From contig NZ_BBWJ01000006.1 in NCBI RefSeq assembly GCF_001463745.1, forward strand, positions 38,769 through 102,768: 64,000 nt of DNA, in the 5' to 3' direction. Position 1 is the first letter of the stretch. Every line of letters starts with the position of its first letter. The notes beneath the pieces are model-generated. The model had not been told where the DNA came from. It did no database searches and saw only the letters and a list, made by a program, of their open reading frames with translations. A program made the translations under genes and the position numbers. This document shows positions 1 to 7,869 of this stretch, one piece after another. The stretch is from Aureimonas sp. AU22 (lineage in GTDB: Bacteria > Pseudomonadota > Alphaproteobacteria > Rhizobiales > Rhizobiaceae).

Positions 1-1204
1 GGCGCACAAAGGCGCCGCTCGTCTCGATCTGGCGGGTGCGCAGGGTATCGATCTGGCCCGCAAGATCGCGCTCGGTGGCCTGGGCACGGGCGAGCTCGGT
101 CTGCGCCGAGGCGACGATCCGCGACAGCTCCGTCTCGATGCCGCGCCGCGCCGTCGTCACGGCCTGATCGGCGGCCATGCGCTGCGGATGGCGCGGACCA
201 AGGCGCGAGGCGAGGATCGCCTGGTTCTGGGCGGCCTCGGAATAGACCTGACGAAGACGCAGCAGCGCCTCCGAGTTCAGCCCCTCGGGGAAGTTGCCGG
301 CGGCGATGTCCTCGACGCTCGCCTCGCGCAGCGAACGAGCGCGCACGTTGAGGGAGGTGATCTGCGAGCGCACGTCCGCGAGCTGGTTGTTGACGCGCGT
401 GATGTAGTCGTCGTCGATCAGGCGGCCGCCGACGCCGACGAGCTGGTTCTGAGCCTTGTAGGCTTCGGCCGCGTCCTCGGCTTCCACCACCCGTGCGCGC
501 AGCTCGGCGAGGCGCGACGACAGGGCGGTCGTGGCGCGGCGGGCGAGGTCCGACTGCGCCCGGCCCTGCTCGGCGATGAAGATCTGCGTCGTCAGATTGG
601 CGAGGCGGGCCGCCTTCTCGGCGTCCTCGCTCTCCACCGACACGTTGATGACGAAGCTGTTGGCGTTGCGCACGGCGGAGATGTGGCGCCACAGGTTGGT
701 GACGGTGCGCAGTTCGCGCGTGTCGGCGGCCTGGGCGGGATCGTCCGACGTGAGGGCCGCCACCGTCGCCGACAGGCCGCCGAGCCAGCTCTGGCGCAGG
801 CCATTGAACTCGGTGTCGGCGGTGAGGTCGGCCTCGCGCACCACGCGCAGAAGCACGCTGTTCGACGTCATCACCGCGATCTGGCTTTCCACGAGAGCCA
901 GCGCCGCATCCGTGTTGAGCCCGTTCGACGTCGGCGTCAGTTCGTTCTGAACGAGGTTGAGCTCGCGCGGATCCAGCACGATCTGCGCGGTCGCCGTGTA
1001 CTGCTTGGGCTGGGACATGGCGAGCGCGCCGGCCGCCACGGCGCCGACGACGCCCAGAAGCAGGATCTTGCGATGCGCCTTCCAGACGGCGCCGGCGAGA
1101 TAGGCGGGGTCGAGAAAGCTCTGCTGGCGGCGCTCGGCGTCCTGCGCCGGGACGGGATCCCAGCGCGAAGCGGGGCGGGATGCGGCATCCTCGGCATAGA
1201 ACAT
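1..1204 (-). CDS. Wzz/GumC-type polysaccharide co-polymerase, N-terminal part (runs off the window)
   Basis: Read on the minus strand from an ATG at 1204, this gives an open frame of about 401 codons that leaves the window at base 1. After a short cytoplasmic N-terminus there is a transmembrane segment at about residues 46-65 (ILLLGVVGAVAAGALAM), then the Wzz-like start of a periplasmic domain (QYTATAQIVLDPREL) and long Gln/Arg/Ala-rich helices expected of the periplasmic coiled coil (about 215-400). Proteins of this family set chain length and couple EPS polymerisation to export; many carry a C-terminal tyrosine autokinase, but that part lies outside the window. The neighbouring glycosidase, flippase and glycosyltransferases support an EPS role. 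Family assignment is firm; the exact subfamily (ExoP, GumC) is open. Confidence 0.85.
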   Translation of the reverse strand, partial: MFYAEDAASRPASRWDPVPAQDAERRQQSFLDPAYLAGAVWKAHRKILLLGVVGAVAAGALAMSQPKQYTATAQIVLDPRELNLVQNELTPTSNGLNTDAALALVESQIAVMTSNSVLLRVVREADLTADTEFNGLRQSWLGGLSATVAALTSDDPAQAADTRELRTVTNLWRHISAVRNANSFVINVSVESEDAEKAARLANLTTQIFIAEQGRAQSDLARRATTALSSRLAELRARVVEAEDAAEAYKAQNQLVGVGGRLIDDDYITRVNNQLADVRSQITSLNVRARSLREASVEDIAAGNFPEGLNSEALLRLRQVYSEAAQNQAILASRLGPRHPQRMAADQAVTTARRGIETELSRIVASAQTELARAQATERDLAGQIDTLRTRQIETSGAFVR

Positions 1205-1303
1205 CGAAAGGCCTTGGAACGGGGAAGGCTTGTGGTCGCTGCCCCTACCTTTCGTCGCTCATGGCAAAGAAAGCGTTAAGAGTGTGGATCGCCTTCCGTT
1301 GGG

Positions 1304-2413
1304 TCAGCCCTGCGCCAGCCTCCGGCGGAGATCGGCGTACCAGGCCTTGGGCTTGAGTTCGGCATCGAACGGCAGAGGACGACAGGGCTGGCCGTCGCCG
1401 CGCGGCATCACGTCCTCCACCCAGTTGTAGCGATCCGTCATGCCCCAGGTGATCACGGTCTCGGGGCGTTGCCCGCCCAGCAGTCCGTCGAGGAAGTCGC
1501 CGACGACCTTGGCCGCGGCCGCGTCGACCTCGACCGTCCCGCCGGGAATCTGGAAATCGATGACGTCGAGCTCCGTCGCCAGGAGGCCGACGCCAAGCGC
1601 CTTCAAGTCCGCGCCGAAGCGGGCGAGCGCCTCCACGTCGATTTCCTGATGCGCGTAGAGATGGCCCTGGATGCCGACGGCGTCGATGCGGATGCCGGCG
1701 TCCTGAAGCTGACGCACGATTGAGAGCGCGATCGCGCGGCGCTGGTCGAAGCGGGGGCCGCGGAATTCGAGATCGTAGTCGTTGAGCACCAGCCGTGCCT
1801 TCGGATCGGCGCGCGCGGCCGCCTGGAAGGCGATCGGAATGTGCCGGGGGCCGAGCGTCCGCACCCAAAACGTGTCGCGCAGCGGACCGCCCGTCTCCTC
1901 GGGGTCGTGCGCGATCACCTCGTTGACGACGTCCCAGCTCGTGAGCCGGCCCCGGCAGTGGTCGGCCACGCGCTCGATGTGCTCGACGAGCGCGCGCTCG
2001 AGATCGCGCGCATCCTCGATCGCTTCCAGCCAGGGCGGGTTGGTGGACCACCAGACGAAGGTGGTGCCGCGGGCAAGCTGGCCGTTGCGCTCCGACCATT
2101 CGAGCAACCGATCGGCGCGGCTGAAATCGAACGCGCCGCGTTCGGGTTGCACGAGCGCGAACTTCAGTTCGTTCATCGGCATCACGAGGTCGCATTCGCG
2201 CTTGAACAGGTCGCGATAGCCGGTATCGTCGAAATACTCGGCCTGGATCGCCGCGCCGAAAGGGATGCCAGGGCCGGCGGCGGCAGCGCTGCCGGGCCAT
2301 CCGCCTGCCAGGGCGGCGGCGGCGCCCAGGAACGAACGGCGCGTTAAGTTCGCGCCGTTATGGAAGGGCATGCGCGGCGCGGCGCGGAACGCGCCGTCTC
2401 GGTCCTTCGTCAT
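1304..2413 (-). CDS. GH10 family glycoside hydrolase (endo-1,4-beta-xylanase-like), Tat-exported
   Basis: A 369-residue protein with a twin-arginine signal (LTRRSFLG, about residues 23-30) followed by an Ala-rich hydrophobic stretch, so it is probably exported folded. GH10 landmarks are in place: WDVVNE with the acid/base glutamate at about residue 165, LVLNDYDLE, the GIQGHLY motif, and TELDV with the nucleophile at about residue 281. Family members hydrolyse beta-1,4 xylan or related beta-glycans. Here it sits between an EPS co-polymerase and a flippase, so its substrate may be the cell's own polymer, which is inference. I chose the ATG at 2413 because a GGGAGG lies 10 bases upstream; an ATG at 2371 is the alternative. 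Its start is only 26 bases from the divergent flippase start. Confidence 0.9.
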   Translation of the reverse strand: MTKDRDGAFRAAPRMPFHNGANLTRRSFLGAAAALAGGWPGSAAAAGPGIPFGAAIQAEYFDDTGYRDLFKRECDLVMPMNELKFALVQPERGAFDFSRADRLLEWSERNGQLARGTTFVWWSTNPPWLEAIEDARDLERALVEHIERVADHCRGRLTSWDVVNEVIAHDPEETGGPLRDTFWVRTLGPRHIPIAFQAAARADPKARLVLNDYDLEFRGPRFDQRRAIALSIVRQLQDAGIRIDAVGIQGHLYAHQEIDVEALARFGADLKALGVGLLATELDVIDFQIPGGTVEVDAAAAKVVGDFLDGLLGGQRPETVITWGMTDRYNWVEDVMPRGDGQPCRPLPFDAELKPKAWYADLRRRLAQG

Positions 2414-2439
2414 CCGTCCGCTGCCTCCCAAGGTGCTTC

Positions 2440-3732
2440 ATGCGACGCCCCGGATTCCTGACAGGAAGTCTTGAAGCAAAGCTGAACATGGCGCGCGACT
2501 ACGCCAAGCTCCTCGGCGGGTCGGGCGGGCGCCTCGTTCTGTCGCTCGCCTATTTCACCGCCGTCGCCAATGTCCTCACCGTGTCGGAGTTCGGCCTCTT
2601 CGCCACCGCCTCGGCCACCGGCATCGTCCTGTCGCGCATCGCCGGTCTCGGCTTCGTCTCGCCGCTCTACCGCTCGGCGACGCGCAAGCCCCAGCTCGTC
2701 GGAACCTACACGGCCGGGCTCCTGGCCGCCTTCGCCCTGTCTCTGCCGCTTGTGGCACTGGCCGGCGCCCTGTTCTTTCTCGGCGTCTTCGCCGGCGACA
2801 TGGCGCCCCTGCCCTTCGCAGCCATCGTGGCGGCGGAAGTGGTCTGCTGGCGGGCGCTGGAGGTCGTCTGCATCGTCAACAACGGCATGAACCGCTTCGG
2901 GCGCGCCTCCGTGCTCGTGGTGGCGGGCACGGGCGCCAAGGCGCTCGCCGCCCTTCTGTTCGCCGGAACGGTCGGCCGCGAGGGCGGGCTCGCCGCCTGG
3001 AGCCTCTTCTACCTCGCGGCCAACGGCGCGGCGGCGCTCGGCGGCATCGTCCTCCTCTACCCGCGCCAGCGCCTGCGCTGGCGCCCCGATCTCTACCGCC
3101 GCCGGGCCGCCGACAGCTTCGCCGTGGCGGGCGCCGAGGCGCTCTTCTATCTCCAGTCCGAACTCGACAAGCTCCTGGTCCTGTCGCTCGGCGGACCGCA
3201 CGTCGCCGGTCTCTACGCCATGCTGATGCGCCTCGTGGACCTCACGGCCCTGCCGGTCCGCTCGTTCAACATGATGGCGGTGCAGGCGTTGATGCGTCGG
3301 CCGGATCGCCTGGATTCGTGGCGCGTGCGCTGGGGGGTGGAGGCCGGCATCGCCCTCGTGTCCGCCGGGGGCCTCGCCGCGCTCGGCCTCGTTCTGCACG
3401 TTCGACCGACGCTGCTGGGCGCCAACGTCGCCGACGCCGCGCCCCTTGTGCTGATGGCGCTTCTGGTCCCCGCCTTCCGCAACCTCGTGGAATACGAGGG
3501 CGAGCTTCTCTACGCCCGCGGTCGCACGGGTGTGCGGGCCACCATCCTCGCGTTCCTGACGGTGATGAAGGGCGGGCTCTTGACGCTGGTGCTCGGCGGC
3601 GGTCAGGCGACCGGCGACACGGCCTGGGTGCTCGGCCTCAACGGCGTCTTCGCCGCCCTCTGGCTGGCGTCAGCCATGTCGACCTACATGGCGCTTGACA
3701 TGCGCCGTGCGCCGCTGCCGCGTCCGGCCTGA
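2440..3732 (+). CDS. MOP-superfamily polysaccharide flippase (Wzx-like)
   Basis: A 430-residue hydrophobic protein with about a dozen predicted membrane segments, beginning around residue 25 (LVLSLAYFTAVANVLTVSEF) and spread over the whole length, as in the oligosaccharide flippase family. The charged loops and the DKLLVLSLGG motif midway are typical of polysaccharide_synt-type flippases, which move lipid-linked repeat units across the inner membrane. It sits with EPS glycosyltransferases and a co-polymerase, which fits this job. The ATG at 2440 has an AAGG five bases upstream; an in-frame ATG at 2488 has no good ribosome site. It is convergent with, and directly abuts, the DUF6492 gene. Confidence 0.8.
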   Translation: MRRPGFLTGSLEAKLNMARDYAKLLGGSGGRLVLSLAYFTAVANVLTVSEFGLFATASATGIVLSRIAGLGFVSPLYRSATRKPQLVGTYTAGLLAAFALSLPLVALAGALFFLGVFAGDMAPLPFAAIVAAEVVCWRALEVVCIVNNGMNRFGRASVLVVAGTGAKALAALLFAGTVGREGGLAAWSLFYLAANGAAALGGIVLLYPRQRLRWRPDLYRRRAADSFAVAGAEALFYLQSELDKLLVLSLGGPHVAGLYAMLMRLVDLTALPVRSFNMMAVQALMRRPDRLDSWRVRWGVEAGIALVSAGGLAALGLVLHVRPTLLGANVADAAPLVLMALLVPAFRNLVEYEGELLYARGRTGVRATILAFLTVMKGGLLTLVLGGGQATGDTAWVLGLNGVFAALWLASAMSTYMALDMRRAPLPRPA

Positions 3733-4614
3733 CTACAGCCCGGCGGCGCGCCGGATCAGCGCCGGGTCGGTGCCGGTGAAGGACTGGAGGCCGACCGCGA
3801 CCTGATGGTCTCCGAGGTTCGCGAAGAAGTCGGACAGGCCGGCCGCGTCGAGCGGGGGGCCGTCCCAGTAGACGGCGCACCGGCCGAGCGCTTCGGGTCG
3901 ATGACGGTCCGGACGCTCCTCCGCCTCGTCGACGAAGCGACCGTAGATCGTGCATTCCGACAGGGCGCGCGAGGCGCACAAGGCGGCCATCGCCGGGCGC
4001 CGCGCGATGGCGGCGATCCGGTCGAGAAGATCGCGCACCGTGTCGCGCCGCCAAGCGATCAGCGTGCCGATATAGGTGGTGCGCGTCGGGACAGGGGGCT
4101 TCAGGCCGATGAGGCGAGCGGCCCGCTGCGCCCAGACCTCGTGTTCGGCCTGGAGATGGGGAAGCACCTCGTCCATGCCGTCGGGCACGCGATAGAAGGC
4201 GACCCGCCCCCCCTCCTCCATGGAACCGACGTCGAACGGCCTCACGAAGACGACGTCGGAATCGAGGGAGACCATCGCCCCCTCGTCCATCGTCGCTGCC
4301 ATGGAGAAGCGGCGCAGCTGCTGGACGTGCCAGCCGTGGAGGGGCAGGCCGAACGGGGAGACCCAGAGGCGCCGCCCGCGCTGGCGCGGATGGTTCACCG
4401 GGCGCAGCCACCAGGGCAGAAGCGCGCGTTCCGAGACGATCCGGCGCTTGGGTCCGGCAAGCGGCCGGAACAGGTCGAGATCGCGCGCCTCGACCAGGAT
4501 GTAGTGGGTCTCGAAGCCCGTCACGAAGCGGTCGATGCTGTGGCACAGGAGACGGCAACGCTCGAAGTCGCCGCGATAGCTCGACGTGACGAGCGCGAAG
4601 CGCATCGGGCTCAT
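3733..4614 (-). CDS. DUF6492-like putative glycosyltransferase
   Basis: A 293-residue soluble protein. It starts with MRFALVTSSYRGDFERC and carries a central VSLDSDVVFVRPF motif that reads as a DxD-type nucleotide-sugar/metal site of a GT-A-like fold; such proteins are annotated as DUF6492 in rhizobial polysaccharide clusters. It is the third gene of a minus-strand operon and its ATG overlaps the preceding stop (ATGA at 4611-4614), so translational coupling is likely. The role is inferred as adding a sugar to the EPS repeat unit; donor and acceptor cannot be read from the sequence. Confidence 0.7.
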   Translation of the reverse strand: MSPMRFALVTSSYRGDFERCRLLCHSIDRFVTGFETHYILVEARDLDLFRPLAGPKRRIVSERALLPWWLRPVNHPRQRGRRLWVSPFGLPLHGWHVQQLRRFSMAATMDEGAMVSLDSDVVFVRPFDVGSMEEGGRVAFYRVPDGMDEVLPHLQAEHEVWAQRAARLIGLKPPVPTRTTYIGTLIAWRRDTVRDLLDRIAAIARRPAMAALCASRALSECTIYGRFVDEAEERPDRHRPEALGRCAVYWDGPPLDAAGLSDFFANLGDHQVAVGLQSFTGTDPALIRRAAGL

Positions 4615-5417
4615 TTGCGGATGCGCTGGCGTGCGATCCGCGCAAGGAACACCGGATTGCCCGCAAGGTAGCGCTTGGCGAGGCGCCGCGGCTCCATCAG
4701 AAGCCGCCAGACCCATTCGAGGCGCATGCGCCGCACCCAGGCCGGCGCGCGAGCCACCTTCCCGGCAGTGAAATCGAGCAACGCACCGACCCCGAAGGAG
4801 ACCGGCGCTTCGCGTGCGCCCACATGCCGGGCGATGAAGAGTTCCTGTCGCGGCACCCCGATGCCGACCAGAAGAACGTCGAGCCGCGCGAGCCGGATCC
4901 AGTCGAGGATCTGCTCCGTCTCCGGGCCTTCCGAAAAGAAGCCGTGCGAGACCGCGAGGAACCGATGGCGGGGAAAGCGCTCGCCGAACCGCTCGGCCGC
5001 CCGATCGACGACGCCGGGCTCGCCGCCCACGAGGCCGACGCGCAGCTCGAACCGCGTCTCCGAGAAGAAGCGAGGCAGGAAGTCCGTGCCGTTGAGGTTT
5101 TCCGGGAAGGGCTCGCCGAAGAGCATGCGCGAGCCGACATCGACGCCGATGCCATCGGGAAGACAGAGCATCTGCGCCATCACGGCGCTGTAGTCGGCAT
5201 CCGTCACCGACACGTTGACGCAATGCGCGTTGACGAAGGCGATCTGGAGGCGCCTGCGGGCGGCGAGCGCCGCCTCGATGCGGGCGATCGCCTCCGCGCC
5301 GGTCACGGCGGCCACATCGAGCCCCCCGAGACGCCTGGTCACGGCCGGCGTCTCGGTGGTCTGGCGCACCTTCACGGGTGTGCCGGCAGCGGGACGTTTC
5401 GGCGCGGGATCGATCAT
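4611..5417 (-). CDS. WecG/TagA/CpsF family glycosyltransferase
   Basis: A 268-residue GT26-family enzyme. Visible family motifs are FVNAHCVNVSVTDADY, LPDGIGVDVGSR, NGTDFLPRFF and LLVGIGVPRQELFIARH, all in the usual order after a roughly 45-residue variable N-terminus. Members transfer ManNAc, ManNAcA or similar sugars to a lipid-linked acceptor at the cytoplasmic face of the membrane. Both ends overlap neighbours by four bases (ATGA at 5414-5417 and 4611-4614), so the three genes form one coupled operon. The exact sugar is unknown. Confidence 0.9.
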   Translation of the reverse strand: MIDPAPKRPAAGTPVKVRQTTETPAVTRRLGGLDVAAVTGAEAIARIEAALAARRRLQIAFVNAHCVNVSVTDADYSAVMAQMLCLPDGIGVDVGSRMLFGEPFPENLNGTDFLPRFFSETRFELRVGLVGGEPGVVDRAAERFGERFPRHRFLAVSHGFFSEGPETEQILDWIRLARLDVLLVGIGVPRQELFIARHVGAREAPVSFGVGALLDFTAGKVARAPAWVRRMRLEWVWRLLMEPRRLAKRYLAGNPVFLARIARQRIRK

Positions 5418-6634
5418 GACGCGAGAGCCTCCTCTACCACCGGGACGGAAGGAACGTCCTCGTCGCCGGGGCCGAGCCCCAGAAGCCGCAGCCCCGCCCG
5501 CACACCCCGTTCCAGATCGGCGCGCTGGCGGGCCGCGAAGGCACGCCCGTCGAGGCGCAGCGCCTCGCCGGATCGCTCGCGGCGCACGAGGTCCGTCAGC
5601 GCCTGCGCGAAAGTCTCGGGATCGTCGGCGATGCGCACGTTGCCGGGCAACGCCGCGCCGATGCCGCGCAGGGCGGACGGCGTCGCAACGGCAGGCATGC
5701 CCTCCTCCAGGGTTTCGATCGTCTTGAGCTGGACGCCGGTGCCGCCGCGCGTCGCCAGGGCCACGACGCGGCCCGATCGCACGAAGGCCTGGGCGTCGGG
5801 CACCCGTCCGAGAAAGGACACGTGAGCGGGGGCGGCCGGCGGCGCTCCGTCGAAGCGCCCGGCGACGGCGACCCGGATGTCCGCGCCAAGCCGAGGCGCG
5901 ACCTCGGCGGCGAACCAATCGAGGCCGAGACGGTTCGGCGCCCAACTCCAGGTCCCGATCATCACCACGTCGAACCGGCGCGAACCATCGTCGGCAGCGG
6001 CGTCGCCGCGCCCGACGCTGAGGCTGAGCGGGATCGAGCGGGCATCGCCCGCGAGGCCGAGGCGCTCGGCGTCGGCGGTGGCAAGGCTGTGGATGACCCG
6101 CGCTGCGGCACAGAGCCGCGCCTCGCCCGCCTGCAGGAGCCTAGCCTCGCGCCGATAGAGGAGGCGCGAGCCGAGGCCCCGCGCACTGCGGCTCATCTCG
6201 GCTGCCGAAAGGTGCTCGACATTGTGGGCGACGAAGATCGAGGGCGCGAGCGACAGAAGCCCGGGAAAGGCGAGCGGAAGTTGCGCCGCCGACACGACCA
6301 CCGCATCGAAGGGGCCGGCGCCGCGAAGCCTGTCGAGGAGATCGCGCTCCGGCATGACCCGAAGCTTGGCCGCACCGACCGGCAGGCCGAATCGGAGCGC
6401 TGCGATGACCCAGAGGAACTTGCGTGCGGCCCCCGCCCCGGCGTTCTCGATCGCAAGCTCGCCGAGATCCACGTGCGGCCCGTCGGCCGGCGCGGCGCCG
6501 GGCCGGCGAAACCCCGCCACCGTCACGCGTGCGCCCGCCGTGCGGTAGGCTTCGGCGATCGCGCGGTTGGCGATTTCGAAGCCTGTCGCCGGCTCCCGTT
6601 CGGGCAGGAGCGATGTCACGAAAAGGATATGCAT
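5414..6634 (-). CDS. Group 1 (GT4-like) glycosyltransferase
   Basis: A 406-residue GT-B enzyme. The N-terminal Rossmann half starts MHILFVTSLLPEREPATGFE and contains FVAHNVEHLSAAEM; the C-terminal half has the donor-binding ETLEEGMPAVATPSALRGI region with the EX7E-like signature. Such enzymes add sugars to lipid-linked EPS intermediates on the cytoplasmic side. It is the first gene of the operon with wecG-like and DUF6492 genes and is divergent from the GT2 gene across a roughly 125-base spacer. Donor and acceptor are not deducible. Confidence 0.85.
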   Translation of the reverse strand: MHILFVTSLLPEREPATGFEIANRAIAEAYRTAGARVTVAGFRRPGAAPADGPHVDLGELAIENAGAGAARKFLWVIAALRFGLPVGAAKLRVMPERDLLDRLRGAGPFDAVVVSAAQLPLAFPGLLSLAPSIFVAHNVEHLSAAEMSRSARGLGSRLLYRREARLLQAGEARLCAAARVIHSLATADAERLGLAGDARSIPLSLSVGRGDAAADDGSRRFDVVMIGTWSWAPNRLGLDWFAAEVAPRLGADIRVAVAGRFDGAPPAAPAHVSFLGRVPDAQAFVRSGRVVALATRGGTGVQLKTIETLEEGMPAVATPSALRGIGAALPGNVRIADDPETFAQALTDLVRRERSGEALRLDGRAFAARQRADLERGVRAGLRLLGLGPGDEDVPSVPVVEEALAS

Positions 6635-6759
6635 CGACGTTCGGTTCTGTCCTGTTCGATATCCAGTCTGTCATGCGCCAGTTGCGATTTCGTCAAAGCC
6701 TCGGTTTTTGCGCGTCACGTTCGCGGGATATTCAGCACTCCGCCGCTAGCGTGGCCGTC

Positions 6760-7743
6760 ATGGAAGACCAACGCACCGCCTCCCCTTGCGTCACGATCGA
6801 AGCGCGCTCGCCCCACGATGCGGCGGGTTTCGACACGGTGGCGATCGTTCCCACCTTCCGGCGGCCGGAGGGGCTCCTGCGCACGCTCGCCTCGCTTCGC
6901 GCCCAGCGCACGACGCGCCGGCTTGCCGTGATCGTGATGGAGAACGATGCGGAAGGGCGCGAGGGCCTGTCGGCCGCCCGCACCCTTTTCGAGACGGGCG
7001 CGATGGCCGGCCTCGTCCTGATCGCGCACGAGCGGGGCAACTGCTCGGCCTATAATGCGGGCTTCCAGGCGGCGCTCAGCGAGTTTCCCGCCATGCGCCA
7101 TTGCCTCGTCATCGACGACGACGAGGCGGCGGAGGAGAGCTGGGCCGAGCGCATGACCGAGGCGCTGGTGCGCCTCGACGTCGACGTCGTAGGCGGGCCG
7201 CAGGTGCCGGTCTTCGAGGGCGGCGCGCGGGACGCGGTCGCCCGCCATCCCGTGTTCCGAGCACCCTACAGGGCGACCGGCCGGGTTCCGATCCTCTTCT
7301 CGTCCGGCAATCTATGCCTGTCGCGCGCGCTACTGGAGCGCATGGGCGATCCCCTCTTCGATACTGCGTTCAACTTTACCGGCGGGGGCGACGCGGACTT
7401 TTTCTCCCGCGCGGCGCGCTCGGGCGCGCGCTTTGGCTGGTGCGCTGAGGCCCGGGTATCCGAGACCGTTCCGGCCCGGCGCACGCAGTGGTCGTGGATC
7501 CATGCGCGCTCGCTGCGCAACGGGGCGCTGTCGAGCGAGATCCACCGGCGTCGTCAGGGACGCCTGCGCTCAGGGCTCAAGACCGCCGCGCTTCTCCTGG
7601 CGTCGCCGCCGCGCGCCCTCGCGCAGGGCCTGCGCCAGCGCTCCCTTCTCATCGGCCTTTACCCGATGCAGGTCGCCCTCGGCAGGCTTCAGGGCGAATT
7701 CGGCCGGATCGGCGAGCAGTACCGCAAGCCGGAGGCGAACTGA
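6760..7743 (+). CDS. GT2 family glycosyltransferase
   Basis: A 327-residue GT-A enzyme. VAIVPTFRRPEGLLRTLASL opens the Rossmann-like domain, CLVIDDDEAAEE contains the aspartate cluster, and FTGGGDADFFSRA plus a following WCAEA segment match the acceptor-side motifs of GT2 proteins. A C-terminal amphipathic region may touch the membrane. The start at 6760 (MEDQRT) is preferred because conservation begins there; in-frame upstream ATG at 6673 and GTG at 6751 exist and no strong ribosome site decides. It is the last gene of the left EPS block. Confidence 0.8.
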   Translation: MEDQRTASPCVTIEARSPHDAAGFDTVAIVPTFRRPEGLLRTLASLRAQRTTRRLAVIVMENDAEGREGLSAARTLFETGAMAGLVLIAHERGNCSAYNAGFQAALSEFPAMRHCLVIDDDEAAEESWAERMTEALVRLDVDVVGGPQVPVFEGGARDAVARHPVFRAPYRATGRVPILFSSGNLCLSRALLERMGDPLFDTAFNFTGGGDADFFSRAARSGARFGWCAEARVSETVPARRTQWSWIHARSLRNGALSSEIHRRRQGRLRSGLKTAALLLASPPRALAQGLRQRSLLIGLYPMQVALGRLQGEFGRIGEQYRKPEAN

Positions 7744-7869
7744 CCGGCGGGGACGAGGACCCCTTTCCATCGCGGGATCGATGGGTTAGACGGGCCGCCC
7801 CGCCCCTTCCCCCGTCCCGAAGCCTCGCCCGGCCGAGGTGGCGACGCCGTTTTCCGTGAGCCCATCGCC

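Noticed and set aside
188..1279. A 363-codon plus-strand frame over the start of the window
   Set aside because: It is the antisense shadow of the Wzz/GumC gene, which shows family motifs and a membrane segment on the minus strand.
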